A stretch of DNA of 64,000 nucleotides from an uncultured bacterium (GTDB lineage: Bacteria > Bacteroidota > Bacteroidia > Bacteroidales > Bacteroidaceae): NCBI GenBank assembly GCA_905216095.1, contig CAJMSQ010000006.1:17805-81804 (forward strand). Direction: 5' to 3'. The notes below the pieces were generated by a model. The model saw only the letters and a list, made by a program, of their open reading frames with translations. It searched no databases and was not told the origin of the DNA. Within the stretch, counting starts at the first letter, position 1. Each line of letters opens with the position of its first letter. This document shows, in pieces, positions 1 to 11,263 of the stretch. Both the position numbers and the translations under genes were made by a program.

Positions 1-212
1 CGGTCCGTGCAGGTGTCCGGTCCGGCCTCCGGTGCTTGCCTCATTTTGGGGTACGACCCGACAGAATGGCACATATTGCGGTCTCATGCGGGCCGTTTGC
101 TGCCAAAACGGCGGGAAAAGCTAAGGTATGTTACGGGACAGGCCGGACGGGTGGGGCGGCAAGGCGTTTGCAGGGACATAGGCATATATTAATAAAAAAG
201 GAGGACACTATT

Positions 213-2813
<2,601 letters not shown>

Positions 2814-2833
2814 GCGACAGCAGATGCTGCATG

Positions 2834-2868
2834 GCGGGCATCGGATTCTTTCCGGTGCCCGCTTTTTT
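2834..2868 (+). terminator. Rho-independent terminator of clpB
   Basis: A GCGGGCA...TGCCCGC stem begins 21 nt after the clpB stop and is followed by six T residues. Confidence 0.85.
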
Positions 2869-2974
2869 GCAGTTGCGGCTTGTGGCGCTGCCGGCAAGCG
2901 TAACTCCCGATAAAGCCCCGGCAGTGCAGGGTCGGAATGGAACTTATGGACCGGAGATGCCGTCGCGTCCGGTC

Positions 2975-3018
2975 AAAAAACGACATCGCCGGCTCCTGTG
3001 TGCGGGAGTCGGCGATGT
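2975..3018 (-). terminator. Rho-independent terminator of the sulfatase gene
   Basis: Read on the minus strand, a long stem (ATCGCCG-CTCC paired with GGAG-CGGCGAT) is followed by TTTTTT. It lies just past the 3' end of the sulfatase gene and is convergent with the clpB terminator. Confidence 0.8.
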
Positions 3019-3043
3019 GTGTCGTATGCAGGGTGTCGCAGCC

Positions 3044-4594
3044 TTATTGGTTGTTGAGTTTCAAGGCCGTCTGGTCGTCGTATTCCTTTTGCAGTTTTAC
3101 GAGTTCCTTCATCAGGCGTTTCGTAACCTTTTCCGTGCCGGGCTTTCCGTAGATGTTGTTCAGCTCGGAAGGGTCTTCGTTCAGATTGTAAAGCTCCCAG
3201 CTGTTGTTGTCCTGATAGAAATGAATGAGTTTCCAGCCGTCGGCAGTGCTCACGCCGTAGTGACGCTTCACGCTGTGCTCGGCAGGATATTCATAGTAGT
3301 GGTAATACAGGCTTTTGCGCCAGTCCTTCGGGTGTTTCCCCTCGAGAAGCGGCAATAGCGAGCGGCCTTGGATGTCGGACGGTATCGGAGCGCCGGCTAT
3401 GTCGAGGAAAGTGGGCGCGTAGTCGATGTTCTGCACCATTTCCTGTATGTCGCCGTGCCCTTTCAGCCCTTCGGGAAGGCGCATGACGAGGGGCGTGGAA
3501 TAGGACTCCTCATACATGAAGCGCTTGTCGAACCATCCGTGCTCGCCCATGTAGAACCCTTGGTCGGAAGTGTAGACCACGAGCGTGGAGTCCAGCAGCC
3601 CCGACTGCTTCAGGTAGTCGAGCGTGCGGCCTACGTTGTCGTCCAGACTCTTCAGCACCTTGGAATAGTCGCGCATGTAGCGCTGGTATTTGAACTCCGC
3701 CAGTTCTTTTCCTTGCAGATGGCGGGAATTGAATTCCGTGGACAGTGAATCGTAGAAGTAGTCGTAGTATGCGCGGTCTTTGCTGTCGAGACGGCCGATC
3801 ATAGCCATGTAGTTGGGCGTCAGACGTGTGTTCTGGCCCGGCTTATACATCTTTGTGTCATAAACGATGTCCATGTGGTCGTTGTTTCCAATCTCCATCT
3901 CTTGCGCGGCGGCGGCTTCACGCCCGGCATAATCGTCGTAGAACGTTTCAGGCAGGGCGAAAGTCTTGTCTTCATACTCTCGGATGTATTTCAGTTCGGG
4001 CAGCCAGCAACGGTGACAGGCCTTGTGGTGAATGAGCAGGATGAACGGCTTCGAACGGTCGCGCTTGTTCTCCATCCAGTCTATGGCCTTGTCGGTGATG
4101 ATATTGGTAATGTATCCTTTCTCGCGCACCGTGTCGTTCTGCATGGTGATGAAGTCGGGGTTGTAGTAGTCACCTTGTCCCGGGACGATGTTCCAGTAGT
4201 CGAAGCCCGTGGGCAGACTGACGAGATGCCATTTCCCTACAATCGCCGTCTCATATCCGGCCTGCCGCATCAGTTTCGGCATCGTTTGTTGCGTGCCGTC
4301 GAAGATGCCATGTTCGTTGTTGGTGAATCCGTTCTTATGGGAGTGCTTTCCGGTCAGCATACAGGCGCGGCTGGGCCCGGAGAGCGAGTTGGCGACATAG
4401 CTGTTCACGAATTTTACGCCGTCTTGGGCGATACGGTCAAGGTTTGGCGTTTCCACATATCGGTTGTCGTAGCACGACATCATCTGTGCCGTGTGGTCAT
4501 CCGTCATGATATAGACGATATTGTAGCGTCCTTGTGCGGCGGCCACGGCGGGCAGCAGCGCCGGTGCCAGCAGGAGGAGTTTCTTGTTTTGCAT
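3044..4594 (-). CDS. Secreted serine-type S1 sulfatase
   Basis: Hydrolyses sulfate esters, probably on host or dietary glycans, in the periplasm or at the cell surface. The 516-residue protein starts with a signal peptide (MQNKKLLLLAPALLPAVAAAQ). It has the metal-binding TDD at 31-33 and the catalytic motif S-G-P-S-R at 72-76, in which Ser72 would be oxidised to formylglycine by an anaerobic sulfatase-maturating enzyme. A second metal cluster is TSDQGFYMGEHG. The N-terminal MTDDH...MSCYD pattern and the C-terminal DUF4976-like part recall N-acetylglucosamine-6-sulfatases, but substrate assignment is inference. No SusC/SusD pair or glycoside hydrolase lies beside it, so it is not in an obvious polysaccharide utilisation locus. 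It has its own terminator. Confidence 0.9.
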   Translation of the reverse strand: MQNKKLLLLAPALLPAVAAAQGRYNIVYIMTDDHTAQMMSCYDNRYVETPNLDRIAQDGVKFVNSYVANSLSGPSRACMLTGKHSHKNGFTNNEHGIFDGTQQTMPKLMRQAGYETAIVGKWHLVSLPTGFDYWNIVPGQGDYYNPDFITMQNDTVREKGYITNIITDKAIDWMENKRDRSKPFILLIHHKACHRCWLPELKYIREYEDKTFALPETFYDDYAGREAAAAQEMEIGNNDHMDIVYDTKMYKPGQNTRLTPNYMAMIGRLDSKDRAYYDYFYDSLSTEFNSRHLQGKELAEFKYQRYMRDYSKVLKSLDDNVGRTLDYLKQSGLLDSTLVVYTSDQGFYMGEHGWFDKRFMYEESYSTPLVMRLPEGLKGHGDIQEMVQNIDYAPTFLDIAGAPIPSDIQGRSLLPLLEGKHPKDWRKSLYYHYYEYPAEHSVKRHYGVSTADGWKLIHFYQDNNSWELYNLNEDPSELNNIYGKPGTEKVTKRLMKELVKLQKEYDDQTALKLNNQ

Positions 4595-4636
4595 GTCGGT
4601 GTATATATAATAATGTGTGTGGGTCCGGAAATAATG

Positions 4637-4689
4637 AAAAAAAAGAAAGGCGGAATCGTAAGTCCGGCCGGCTTACTTTTCCGCCTTTC
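4637..4689 (-). terminator. Rho-independent terminator of glmM
   Basis: GAAAGGCGGAA...TTCCGCCTTTC forms a long stem that, on the minus strand, ends in eight T residues, 28 nt past the glmM stop. Confidence 0.88.
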
Positions 4690-4716
4690 TTTCAGTAATC
4701 TATTCTTTCCCGAAAG

Positions 4717-6111
4717 TTATTTTTGAGTCATTTGGTACACGATATCCATGATTTGCTTGCCGAGAGCGTCGGCTTCTTCCATGGTATGCGCTTCCGAGTA
4801 TACACGGATGATCGGCTCTGTGTTTGATTTGCGCAAGTGAACCCATTTGTCCGCGAAGTCTATCTTTACTCCGTCGATGTCCGTCACGGTCTCGTCCTTG
4901 TAAAGTTCTTTTACTTTCTTCAGGATGGCAAAGATGTCGGTCGTGGGGTCGAGGTCGATGCGGTTCTTGGCGATGAAGTATTTCGGGAGAGAGTCTCTCA
5001 GTTCGGTAGCCTTCATGCCGGTCTTTGCAAGATAGGTCAGGATGAGTGCTATGCCTACGAGAGCGTCGCGTCCGCTATGGGCGGCCGGATAGATGACGCC
5101 GCCATTGCCTTCTCCGCCTACGACAGCGCCGGTTTCCTTCATCTTGGTGACAACGTTCACCTCGCCGACGGCCGCTGCCGTGTAGTTGCAACCGTATTTC
5201 TCGGTCACGTCACGCAGTCCGCGCGTACTCGACAGGTTGGAGACGGTGTTGCCCGGTGTGTGCTGGAGCACGTAATCGGCTACCGCGACGAGTGTGTTTT
5301 CTTCGCCGAACATCGTTCCGTCTTCGCAGATGAGCGCCAGGCGGTCCACGTCGGGATCGACGACGAAGCCTATGTCGTGACGTCCCTTGCGCAGCAGGTT
5401 GCGGATTTCGCTGAGGTGTTCTTTCAACGGTTCGGGGTTATGGGCGAAGTCACCCGTCGGTTCGGTGTTGAGTCCTGTTACGGAAGTTACGCCGAGCTGG
5501 CCGAGGAATTTGGGCAGAAGTATTCCGCCGACGGAGTTCACGGTGTCAATGGCAACGGTGAAGTGGGCACGACGGATTGCCTCTACGTCTACCAGTTCGA
5601 GGTCCTTGATGAGTTCGATGTGACGCTGGTCGTAGCTGAAGTTTTTGGTGTAACAGCCCAGACTGTCTACGTCGGTGAATTCGAAATCGCAGTTGTTGGC
5701 CAGCCGGACAACCTCTGACGCTTCGGCAGGTGGCAGGAATTCGCCACGCTCATTGAGGAACTTCAGCGCATTCCACTGACGGGGGTTATGACTTGCGGTG
5801 ATGATGATACCGCCGCAGGCTTTTTCCATCGTGACGGCCAGTTCCGTTGTCGGCGTCGAGGCCAAGCCGATGTTCACTACGTCGAATCCCATGCTCATGA
5901 GCGTTCCGCAAACGACGTGGCTTACCATTTCGCCGGATATGCGGGCATCGCGTCCTACGATGACCTTGCGCCGGAACGTTCTGTTGATTACTTTTTCGCG
6001 CAAACTGGCATATGCCGATACGGATTTGGCGATGTCCACGGGATTAAGCGTGTCTCCCGCGCGGCCACCTATGGTGCCGCGAAAACCGGAAATGGATTTG
6101 ATTAATGTCAT
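4717..6111 (-). CDS. glmM: Phosphoglucosamine mutase (alpha-D-phosphohexomutase family)
   Basis: Interconverts glucosamine-6-phosphate and glucosamine-1-phosphate for UDP-GlcNAc, peptidoglycan and LPS synthesis. The 464 residues begin MTLIKSISGFRGTIGG, as in Bacteroidota GlmM. The phosphoserine loop is ITASHNPRQW with Ser107, the metal loop is DPDVDRLAL, the sugar-binding loop is GEGNGG, and the C-terminal phosphate-binding loop is RKSNTEPIIRVY. Phosphomannomutase/phosphoglucomutase activity in the same superfamily cannot be excluded. A -7-like TATTTTTG lies upstream on the minus strand (6171-6178) without a good -33. The gene is single, divergent from the nitroreductase gene. Confidence 0.9.
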   Translation of the reverse strand: MTLIKSISGFRGTIGGRAGDTLNPVDIAKSVSAYASLREKVINRTFRRKVIVGRDARISGEMVSHVVCGTLMSMGFDVVNIGLASTPTTELAVTMEKACGGIIITASHNPRQWNALKFLNERGEFLPPAEASEVVRLANNCDFEFTDVDSLGCYTKNFSYDQRHIELIKDLELVDVEAIRRAHFTVAIDTVNSVGGILLPKFLGQLGVTSVTGLNTEPTGDFAHNPEPLKEHLSEIRNLLRKGRHDIGFVVDPDVDRLALICEDGTMFGEENTLVAVADYVLQHTPGNTVSNLSSTRGLRDVTEKYGCNYTAAAVGEVNVVTKMKETGAVVGGEGNGGVIYPAAHSGRDALVGIALILTYLAKTGMKATELRDSLPKYFIAKNRIDLDPTTDIFAILKKVKELYKDETVTDIDGVKIDFADKWVHLRKSNTEPIIRVYSEAHTMEEADALGKQIMDIVYQMTQK

Positions 6112-6402
6112 AGTATATGTTAAGTTTTTTGGATGTATTGCCGTTGAACCGGAATGTCTTTTTCAATTCACAAAAATACAAACTAATAGTGGAATGTTGA
6201 GGACTTTGACGAAAAAAATGGCATCCGGCTTTACTTTTTTTAAGGCTGTGCGGAAAAACTCCGGTAGAAGCGGTGTCCGGCTGCCGTCTGAGACGTCGTT
6301 TTACCGGCTTCTTGTCATTTTGCGCGGTGTGTGGAAACCGGAAGTTCCTCGGTGTAAAAAAATAAAAGCAATTTTGATGTTTGTGCGCCCGTCTTTCGTT
6401 TT

Positions 6403-6577
6403 CTTTACATAAGATAAGAGGCGGCTCGGCCGTGGCAAATACTAAAAACTGCGTTTTTTATTTGTCACGGCACTCGCCTTTGCCTATCTTTACATAAGAT
6501 AAAATACGGCTCGGCCGTGGCAAATACTAAAAACTGCGTTTTTAATTTGCCGCGGCACTCGCCTTTCACTATCTTTG
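6403..6577 (+). repeat. Two tandem hairpin-promoter repeat units (period 85 bp)
   Basis: Two near-identical units start at 6403 and 6488. Each has a small palindrome (TATCTT-n5-AAGATA type), then a long imperfect hairpin (GCCGTGGCAAATA paired with TATTTGTCACGGC, with an AAAAAC/GTTTTT extension), then CACTCGCC and a -7 box. The TTTG in the 3' arm of the hairpin and the following TATCTTT(G) form Bacteroidota promoters with exactly 20 nt spacing in both units: 6461-6464/6485-6491 and 6546-6549/6570-6577. The second promoter would start transcription near 6583, just ahead of the nitroreductase ATG at 6602. A third copy is at 14330-14425. The rest of the 6112-6602 gap has no gene I can support. 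Confidence 0.8.
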
Positions 6578-6601
6578 TGCCCGCATCAATCTTTTTATCG
6601 T

Positions 6602-7351
6602 ATGGATTTCATCAAGAACCGCCGTTCTGTCCGGAAGTATTCCGGACGTAGTGTGAGCGAAGAACTGCTTGCGCGTTTGCTCGAGGAGGCCGAGCGCACG
6701 CAGACCATGGGCAACCTGCAACTGTATAGTGTTGTCGTTACGCGCGATGCGGAGATGAAGCGCCGTTTGTCGCCGTTGCATTTCGGCCAGCCTATGGTTG
6801 AGCAGGCGCCTGTGGTGCTTACGTTCTGCGCCGACTATCATCGTACGACCGAGTGGTGTCTCCATCGCGCGGCCGACCCCGGTTTCGACAATTTCCTCTC
6901 TTTTGTCAATGCCGCTACCGACGCATTGCTTTACTGCCAGACGTTCTGCACGCTGGCGGAAGCCGAGGGGCTGGGACTTTGTTACCTCGGGACGACGATT
7001 TACCGCCCGTCGGAAATCATCGACCTGCTGGAACTGCCGCCTTTGGTCATGCCGGTGGCCACCGTCACGCTGGGTTGGCCCGCCGAGATGCCCCGGCAGA
7101 GCGACCGCCTGCCCTTGTCGGCTGTCGTCCATGCCGAGACGTACAAGCCTTTTACGGCAGCCGAAATCGACCGGGATTATTCCGCGCGTGAGGCGTTGCC
7201 CGAGAATCTGGAGTTCCTGAGGATAAACAACAAGGAGACGCTGGCGCAGATTTTCACGGACCTGCGTTATACGCGCGAGGCCAACGAGTCGATGTCGGCA
7301 GGCCTGCTCTCGGCGCTCCGGCGTCAGGGCTTTTTGCCCGAAGCGGACTGA
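6602..7351 (+). CDS. Nitroreductase family flavoprotein
   Basis: FMN-dependent NAD(P)H oxidoreductase; the physiological substrate is unknown. The N-terminal signature is FIKNRRSVRKYSGRSVSEE, with nitroreductase-like segments GNLQLYS (helix/substrate region) and EAEGLGLCYLG (FMN/dimer region). The 249-residue length is ordinary for the NfsA/FRP-like branch. The ATG at 6602 is chosen because a longer reading (from 6575) would begin inside the -7 box of the upstream promoter. That promoter is supplied by the tandem hairpin repeat at 6403-6577, giving a short leader of about 20 nt. A hairpin at 7390-7430 follows. Confidence 0.88.
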   Translation: MDFIKNRRSVRKYSGRSVSEELLARLLEEAERTQTMGNLQLYSVVVTRDAEMKRRLSPLHFGQPMVEQAPVVLTFCADYHRTTEWCLHRAADPGFDNFLSFVNAATDALLYCQTFCTLAEAEGLGLCYLGTTIYRPSEIIDLLELPPLVMPVATVTLGWPAEMPRQSDRLPLSAVVHAETYKPFTAAEIDRDYSAREALPENLEFLRINNKETLAQIFTDLRYTREANESMSAGLLSALRRQGFLPEAD

Positions 7352-7389
7352 GGCGGCCGGCCGGGCCTGTCTTACGGACGATTATGAAA

Positions 7390-7430
7390 GAATCCGGCAC
7401 GGGAATCCCGAGGGAGGCCCGTGCCGGATT
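7390..7430. terminator. Shared hairpin between convergent genes
   Basis: AATCCGGCACGGG pairs with CCCGTGCCGGATT. It lies between the nitroreductase (+) and the small lipoprotein (-). T residues are sparse on both sides, so terminator strength is uncertain. Confidence 0.6.
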
Positions 7431-7454
7431 TGTGCAAGTTATTCCTTTGTCGGA

Positions 7455-7748
7455 TTATTTGCTCTTTTTCAGTTCGATACCTTTCGCCAATGTAACGGTA
7501 GCGAACTCTATCATGGCTTTTTTGCATTCTTCGTCCTTGTCCAAGCCGATTTCTTCGAATTCTTTTTCGTTGTCCTTGCAGAATTTTTCAAATTCCTTTG
7601 CGGCTGCGGCATATTCCGCTGCGTCTTTGGCTTCGCCTATGGCTTTTGTGGTTTCTTCCGCCTTTTCAAGGAATTGCGTCTTGAGGTCTTTCTTCGCGCA
7701 GCCTGCGAGCAACAGGGCTGCGACGGCCAGGGTGAAAATCTTTTTCAT
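7455..7748 (-). CDS. Small charged lipoprotein, function unknown
   Basis: A 97-residue protein with a clear lipoprotein signal (MKKIFTLAVAALLLAGC, lipobox LAGC, lipidated Cys17) followed by a very charged, Lys/Glu-rich region predicted to be helical (EKAEETTKAIGEAKDAAEY). Two cysteines remain in the mature part. I do not recognise a family function; it may be a periplasmic helical lipoprotein. A -7-like TACCTTTG on the minus strand at 7814-7821 is a plausible promoter. It is transcribed alone. Confidence 0.8.
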   Translation of the reverse strand: MKKIFTLAVAALLLAGCAKKDLKTQFLEKAEETTKAIGEAKDAAEYAAAAKEFEKFCKDNEKEFEEIGLDKDEECKKAMIEFATVTLAKGIELKKSK

Positions 7749-7961
7749 GGTTCGGTTGTTTTTAGGCCCTCTTTCGGTGAGGGGTGGTTTGATTTAAGGA
7801 TTCTCCTTATGGACAAAGGTAATATATGTTTTTGTATAAAGATGATTAAAATCGGAAAAATGTGACAAAAATAACGGTTTTCCGTCTTTTTTACTGTTTC
7901 GTGTGCTCCGGCACCGCCGTTTCCGGTGTTCCAAGGGATGTGTCGTGTCTGTGATGTGCAG

Positions 7962-8001
7962 AAAAAGCCTCTCCCGCATCGTGTGTTTGTGCGGGAGAGG
8001 C
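7962..8001 (-). terminator. Rho-independent terminator of recA
   Basis: A 12-bp stem (GCCTCTCCCGCA / TGCGGGAGAGGC) is followed on the minus strand by five T residues, 25 nt past the recA stop. It closes the bcp-recA transcript. Confidence 0.85.
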
Positions 8002-8026
8002 CGTAGTATGTGTGCGCAGGTCTGTG

Positions 8027-9052
8027 TCAGTCCTGTTTTTCCTTGAGGGCTTCGGCTATTCTGGCCTCGAGTTCCTCGCAGAGTTCGGGGTTGTCCTTGA
8101 GCAGACGCTTGACGGCATCGCGTCCCTGTCCGATTTTCGATTCTCCGTAGCTGAACCACGAACCGCTCTTCTTGATAATGCCGAGTTCCGTGCCGAGGTC
8201 TACGATTTCGCCTATGTGCGAGATGCCCTCGCCGAAGGTTATTTCGAATTCCGCCTTGCGGAAGGGGGGGGCGACCTTGTTCTTCACCACCTTGACGCGC
8301 ACCTGGTTGCCGATGGGCGTGTCTCCGTCCTTCAGTGTCGTCACCTTGCGGATGTCGAGGCGCACACTGGCGTAGAATTTCAAGGCATTACCGCCCGTGG
8401 TGGTCTCGGGGTTGCCGAACATGATGCCTATCTTTTCGCGCAGCTGGTTGATGAAGATGCACGTGGTGTTGGTCTTGTTGATAGTGGATGTGAGCTTGCG
8501 CAGCGCCTGGCTCATGAGACGTGCCTGCAGGCCTACCTTGTTGTCGCCCATGTCGCCTTCTATTTCGGCTTTCGGCGTGAGGGCGGCCACGGAGTCGATG
8601 ACAATGATGTCGATGGCCGACGAGCGGATGAGCTGGTCGGCTATCTCGAGTGCCTGCTCGCCGTTGTCGGGTTGCGAGATGAGCAGTTCGTCCACGTTTA
8701 CGCCGAGTTTGGCGGCATAGAAGCGGTCGAAGGCGTGTTCGGCGTCGATGAAGGCCGCTATTCCGCCGTTGCGCTGCGCTTCGGCTATGGCGTGGATGGC
8801 CAGTGTCGTCTTTCCGGAACTTTCCGGTCCGTATATTTCGATGATTCTTCCTTTGGGATAACCTCCCACGCCGAGTGCGGCGTTCAGGGCGAGGCTTCCG
8901 GTGGGGATGACGTCCACTTCCTCTATTTTTTCATCGCCGAGTTTCATGATCGACCCCTTGCCGAAGTCTTTTTCTATCTTGGCCATTGCGGCTTGCAACG
9001 CTTTCAGCTTGTCGCTGACGCAGCCGTCCATTTCTTCTTCTTTCTTTGCCAT
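8027..9052 (-). CDS. recA: Recombinase RecA
   Basis: ATP-dependent strand-exchange protein and co-protease for the SOS response. At 341 residues it is of standard length. Walker A GPESSGKT is at 75-82. Also seen are the Walker B-like [10 protein letters not shown], the L1/L2 DNA-binding loops ([20 protein letters not shown] region and [16 protein letters not shown]), and the acidic C-terminus. It lies 67 nt downstream of bcp on the same strand and is probably co-transcribed. The codons for VAPPF contain a C8 run (G8 on the plus strand), so homopolymers of this length occur here even in a housekeeping gene. Confidence 0.98.
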   Translation of the reverse strand: MAKKEEEMDGCVSDKLKALQAAMAKIEKDFGKGSIMKLGDEKIEEVDVIPTGSLALNAALGVGGYPKGRIIEIYGPESSGKTTLAIHAIAEAQRNGGIAAFIDAEHAFDRFYAAKLGVNVDELLISQPDNGEQALEIADQLIRSSAIDIIVIDSVAALTPKAEIEGDMGDNKVGLQARLMSQALRKLTSTINKTNTTCIFINQLREKIGIMFGNPETTTGGNALKFYASVRLDIRKVTTLKDGDTPIGNQVRVKVVKNKVAPPFRKAEFEITFGEGISHIGEIVDLGTELGIIKKSGSWFSYGESKIGQGRDAVKRLLKDNPELCEELEARIAEALKEKQD

Positions 9053-9119
9053 TGTCTGTGTGTGGTGTTGTTCGTTATTGGTGTCTGTTGGGTTTGTCCG
9101 GGTGCGTTCCGCCCCGATG

Positions 9120-9581
9120 TCAGCCGGCTATTGCGGCCAGAAGCTGCTCGCCGTGCGTTTTTGTCTTTATTTCTTTCGGTCCGATGATGCGTTCCACGCG
9201 GCCGTCCGTGCCGATGAGGAAAGTGGTGCGTGCCGTCCCCATGTACTTGCGGCCGTACATGCTCTTCTCCACCCATACGCCGAACGTCTCGACCAGCCGC
9301 TTGTCCGTGTCGGCCACGAGCCGGAAGGGCAGTCCGTGCTTGGCGATGAAGTTCTGGTGGGACTTTTCGCTGTCCACGCTCACGCCGATTATTTCATATC
9401 CCGCCGCGCGCAACGCTTCGTGGCTGTCGCGCAGGCTGCAGGCCTCGGCCGTGCATCCCGATGTGTTGTCTTTGGGGTAGAAGTAGAGCGCTATGCGTTT
9501 TCCGGCATAGTCTGCCAGTTTCACTTCTTCCCCGTTTTGGTCGCGTCCCAGCACGTCGGGCGCCATGTCTCCGATATTCAT
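9120..9581 (-). CDS. bcp: Thiol peroxidase Bcp/PrxQ
   Basis: Thioredoxin-dependent peroxiredoxin that reduces hydroperoxides. It has 153 residues with peroxidatic Cys43 in [10 protein letters not shown] and a second Cys48 five residues later, the CX4C arrangement of atypical 2-Cys PrxQ enzymes. The start at 9581 ([17 protein letters not shown]) is preferred over a longer frame because that extension has no similarity and would run across the promoter. The -7 box TATCTTTG is at 9604-9611 on the minus strand. The order dehydrogenase-bcp-recA is familiar in Bacteroidales, but here repeat element A sits between the dehydrogenase gene and bcp. Confidence 0.95.
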   Translation of the reverse strand: MNIGDMAPDVLGRDQNGEEVKLADYAGKRIALYFYPKDNTSGCTAEACSLRDSHEALRAAGYEIIGVSVDSEKSHQNFIAKHGLPFRLVADTDKRLVETFGVWVEKSMYGRKYMGTARTTFLIGTDGRVERIIGPKEIKTKTHGEQLLAAIAG

Positions 9582-9750
9582 TTTCCTGTCTTTTTGTTTC
9601 GTACAAAGATAATGGAAAAAAACGACACGCATACAGGTTTGCGCATACATTTTGCAGTTTTTGTGAAACGCCGGTATGGGGGTGGGCAAAAACAGACCGT
9701 AAAGGACGTTTTCGGGTCTCCCTGCCATTTTAACAATTGCCTTGCGGCGA

Positions 9751-10000
9751 TTTAACACTTCTTGCTTTCGGGCCGAAAATGTATTATCTTTGCACTACGG
9801 AAGTGCAGAGGACGGTGAAAACCGCCCTTTTTTAGTGGTATAAGGCCTGCTTCCGGCCGGAACTATCCCTGTCATAGGAAAAATTACATGGCATGTAGTC
9901 GCTTCTACATGCCATGTAGTTCGTTCCGCCCCTGCATGTAGAGAAAAAAAGAAGGGGGATACGTCCCCCTTCCTTGTATATAAAAGTTAAAAATGTTAAT
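9751..10000 (+). repeat. Dispersed ~250-bp element, copy A
   Basis: First of seven related intergenic elements. Left end TTTAACACTT, right end GTTAAAAATGTTAAT (short imperfect terminal inverted repeat TTAACA-n-TT). The promoter is TTG 9762-9764, 20 nt, TATCTTTG 9785-9792. A 5-bp hairpin GCACT/AGTGC follows, then an intrinsic terminator at 9810-9833 (GGaCGGT / ACCGcCC plus T6), predicting a transcript of about 36 nt. Next come the conserved CTGCTTCCGGCC...TCCCTGTCATAGG segment and palindromes TACATGGCATGTA (9885-9897) and CTACATGCCATGTAG (9905-9919). A and E share an extra 20 nt on the left (TTGCCTTGCGGCGA). The copy points against the flanking minus-strand genes. Confidence 0.85.
9944..9973 (-). 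terminator. Minus-strand terminator inside element A
   Basis: GGAAGGGGGA-cgta-TCCCCCTTC followed by seven T residues on the minus strand. It would end transcripts from the dehydrogenase gene (stop at 10027) before bcp. It sits in the variable right part of the repeat element. Confidence 0.75.
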
Positions 10001-10026
10001 GTCGAAGCCGGTGTCTCCCGTCCGTA

Positions 10027-11220
10027 TTAAAGTTCGAGGTCGCCGTCGAAGATTTCGTGCCAAGGCAGTCCCTGCTTGTTGAGTTCTTCCATGAAGGGAT
10101 CGGGGTCGAATTCTTCTACATTCCACACACCGGGCCGCTTCCACAGTCCCAGCATGAACATGCGTGCGCCGATGCAGGCCGGTACGCCCGTGGTGTAGCT
10201 GACGCCCTGCATACCCGTTTCCTCGTAGGCGGCGCGGTGCGAGCAGTTGTTGTAGACGTAGTAGGTGCGTTCCTTGCCGTCCTTCAGTCCGCGTATGCGG
10301 CAGCCGATGCTGGTCTCGCCTTCGTAATTCTCGCCCAACTCCTGGGGATTGGGCAGCACGGCCTTGAGGAATTGCAGGGGCACGATCTGATGTCCTTCGT
10401 AGTCGATGGGCACGATGCTGGCCATGCCGATGTTCTGTATGACGCGCAGGTGCGTCAGATATTCCTGTCCGAAAGTCATCCAGAAGCGGGCCCGCTTGAT
10501 GGTGGGATAGTTCTTGACGAGGCTTTCAATCTCTTCGTGGTGCAGCAGATAGCTTTCGCGCGGTCCGACGTTGGGGTAGGTGAGCGGCTGGTGTATCTCG
10601 AGCGGCTCTGTCTCCACCCATTTCCCGTTTTCCCAGTACAAGCCCTTCTGTGTAATCTCGCGAATGTTTATTTCCGGGTTGAAATTCGTGGCGAAAGCCT
10701 TGTGGTGGTCGCCGGCGTTGCAGTCCACGATGTCCAGGTACTGTATTTCGTCGAAATGGTGCTTGGCTGCGTAGGCGGTGTATATGCTGGTGACGCCCGG
10801 GTCGAATCCGCATCCGAGGATGGCCGTGAGTCCGGCTTGTTCGAAGCGTTCCTTGTAGGCCCATTGCCATGAATATTCGAAGTGGGCCTCGTCTTTCGGC
10901 TCGTAGTTGGCCGTGTCCAGATAGGAACATCCGCATTGCAGACAGGCTTCCATGATGGTAAGGTCCTGATAAGGCAGGGCGAGGTTCATTACCAGGTCGG
11001 GTCGGAAGTCGTTCATGAGCGCTACGAGCTGCTCCACGCTGTCCGCGTCCACCTGTGCCGTGCGTATGTCGTCGCGGCCTATGGCTTTGGCGATGGCATC
11101 ACACTTCGACTTGGTGCGGCTGGCTATCATGATTTCGCTGAACACGTCGCTGTTCTGCGCTACCTTGTGGGCGGCGACGGTGGCCACGCCGCCCGCACCG
11201 ATGATCAATACTTTTCCCAT
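10027..11220 (-). CDS. Saccharopine dehydrogenase-family protein, probable carboxynorspermidine/carboxyspermidine dehydrogenase
   Basis: A 397-residue oxidoreductase with an N-terminal Rossmann motif GKVLIIGAGGVATVAAH and the saccharopine-dehydrogenase fold. Bacteroidota members with this N-terminus (followed by SEIMIASRTKSKCDAI) make spermidine by condensing aspartate semialdehyde with putrescine or diaminopropane and reducing the product, so carboxyspermidine dehydrogenase is the likeliest job. That is inferred from the family, and no decarboxylase partner lies next to it. The ATG at 11220 begins exactly at the Rossmann strand; the longer open frame to 11526 has no similarity. A -7 box TATCTTTG lies at 11256-11263 (minus). 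Repeat element A and a terminator separate it from bcp. Confidence 0.85.
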   Translation of the reverse strand: MGKVLIIGAGGVATVAAHKVAQNSDVFSEIMIASRTKSKCDAIAKAIGRDDIRTAQVDADSVEQLVALMNDFRPDLVMNLALPYQDLTIMEACLQCGCSYLDTANYEPKDEAHFEYSWQWAYKERFEQAGLTAILGCGFDPGVTSIYTAYAAKHHFDEIQYLDIVDCNAGDHHKAFATNFNPEINIREITQKGLYWENGKWVETEPLEIHQPLTYPNVGPRESYLLHHEEIESLVKNYPTIKRARFWMTFGQEYLTHLRVIQNIGMASIVPIDYEGHQIVPLQFLKAVLPNPQELGENYEGETSIGCRIRGLKDGKERTYYVYNNCSHRAAYEETGMQGVSYTTGVPACIGARMFMLGLWKRPGVWNVEEFDPDPFMEELNKQGLPWHEIFDGDLEL

Positions 11221-11255
11221 GTTGCTTTTTTGTATCTTGTTAAACTTTTTGCGGA

Positions 11256-11263
11256 CAAAGATA
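11256..11263 (-). promoter_or_regulatory. -7 box upstream of the dehydrogenase gene
   Basis: TATCTTTG on the minus strand, 36 nt before the ATG; no good TTTG is found at the -33 position. The remaining part of the 11221-11651 gap holds no gene I can support. A second -7-like TACATTTG on the plus strand (11546-11553) may serve the acyltransferase. Confidence 0.5.

Noticed and set aside
3044-4594. Polysaccharide utilisation locus around the sulfatase
   Set aside because: No SusC/SusD, glycoside hydrolase or HTCS regulator is near; the TonB-dependent receptor at 38 kb is 34 kb away and not SusC-like.
9880-9945. Palindrome clusters as a CRISPR array
   Set aside because: Units are short palindromes with irregular spacing, no constant spacer length, and no cas genes in the window.
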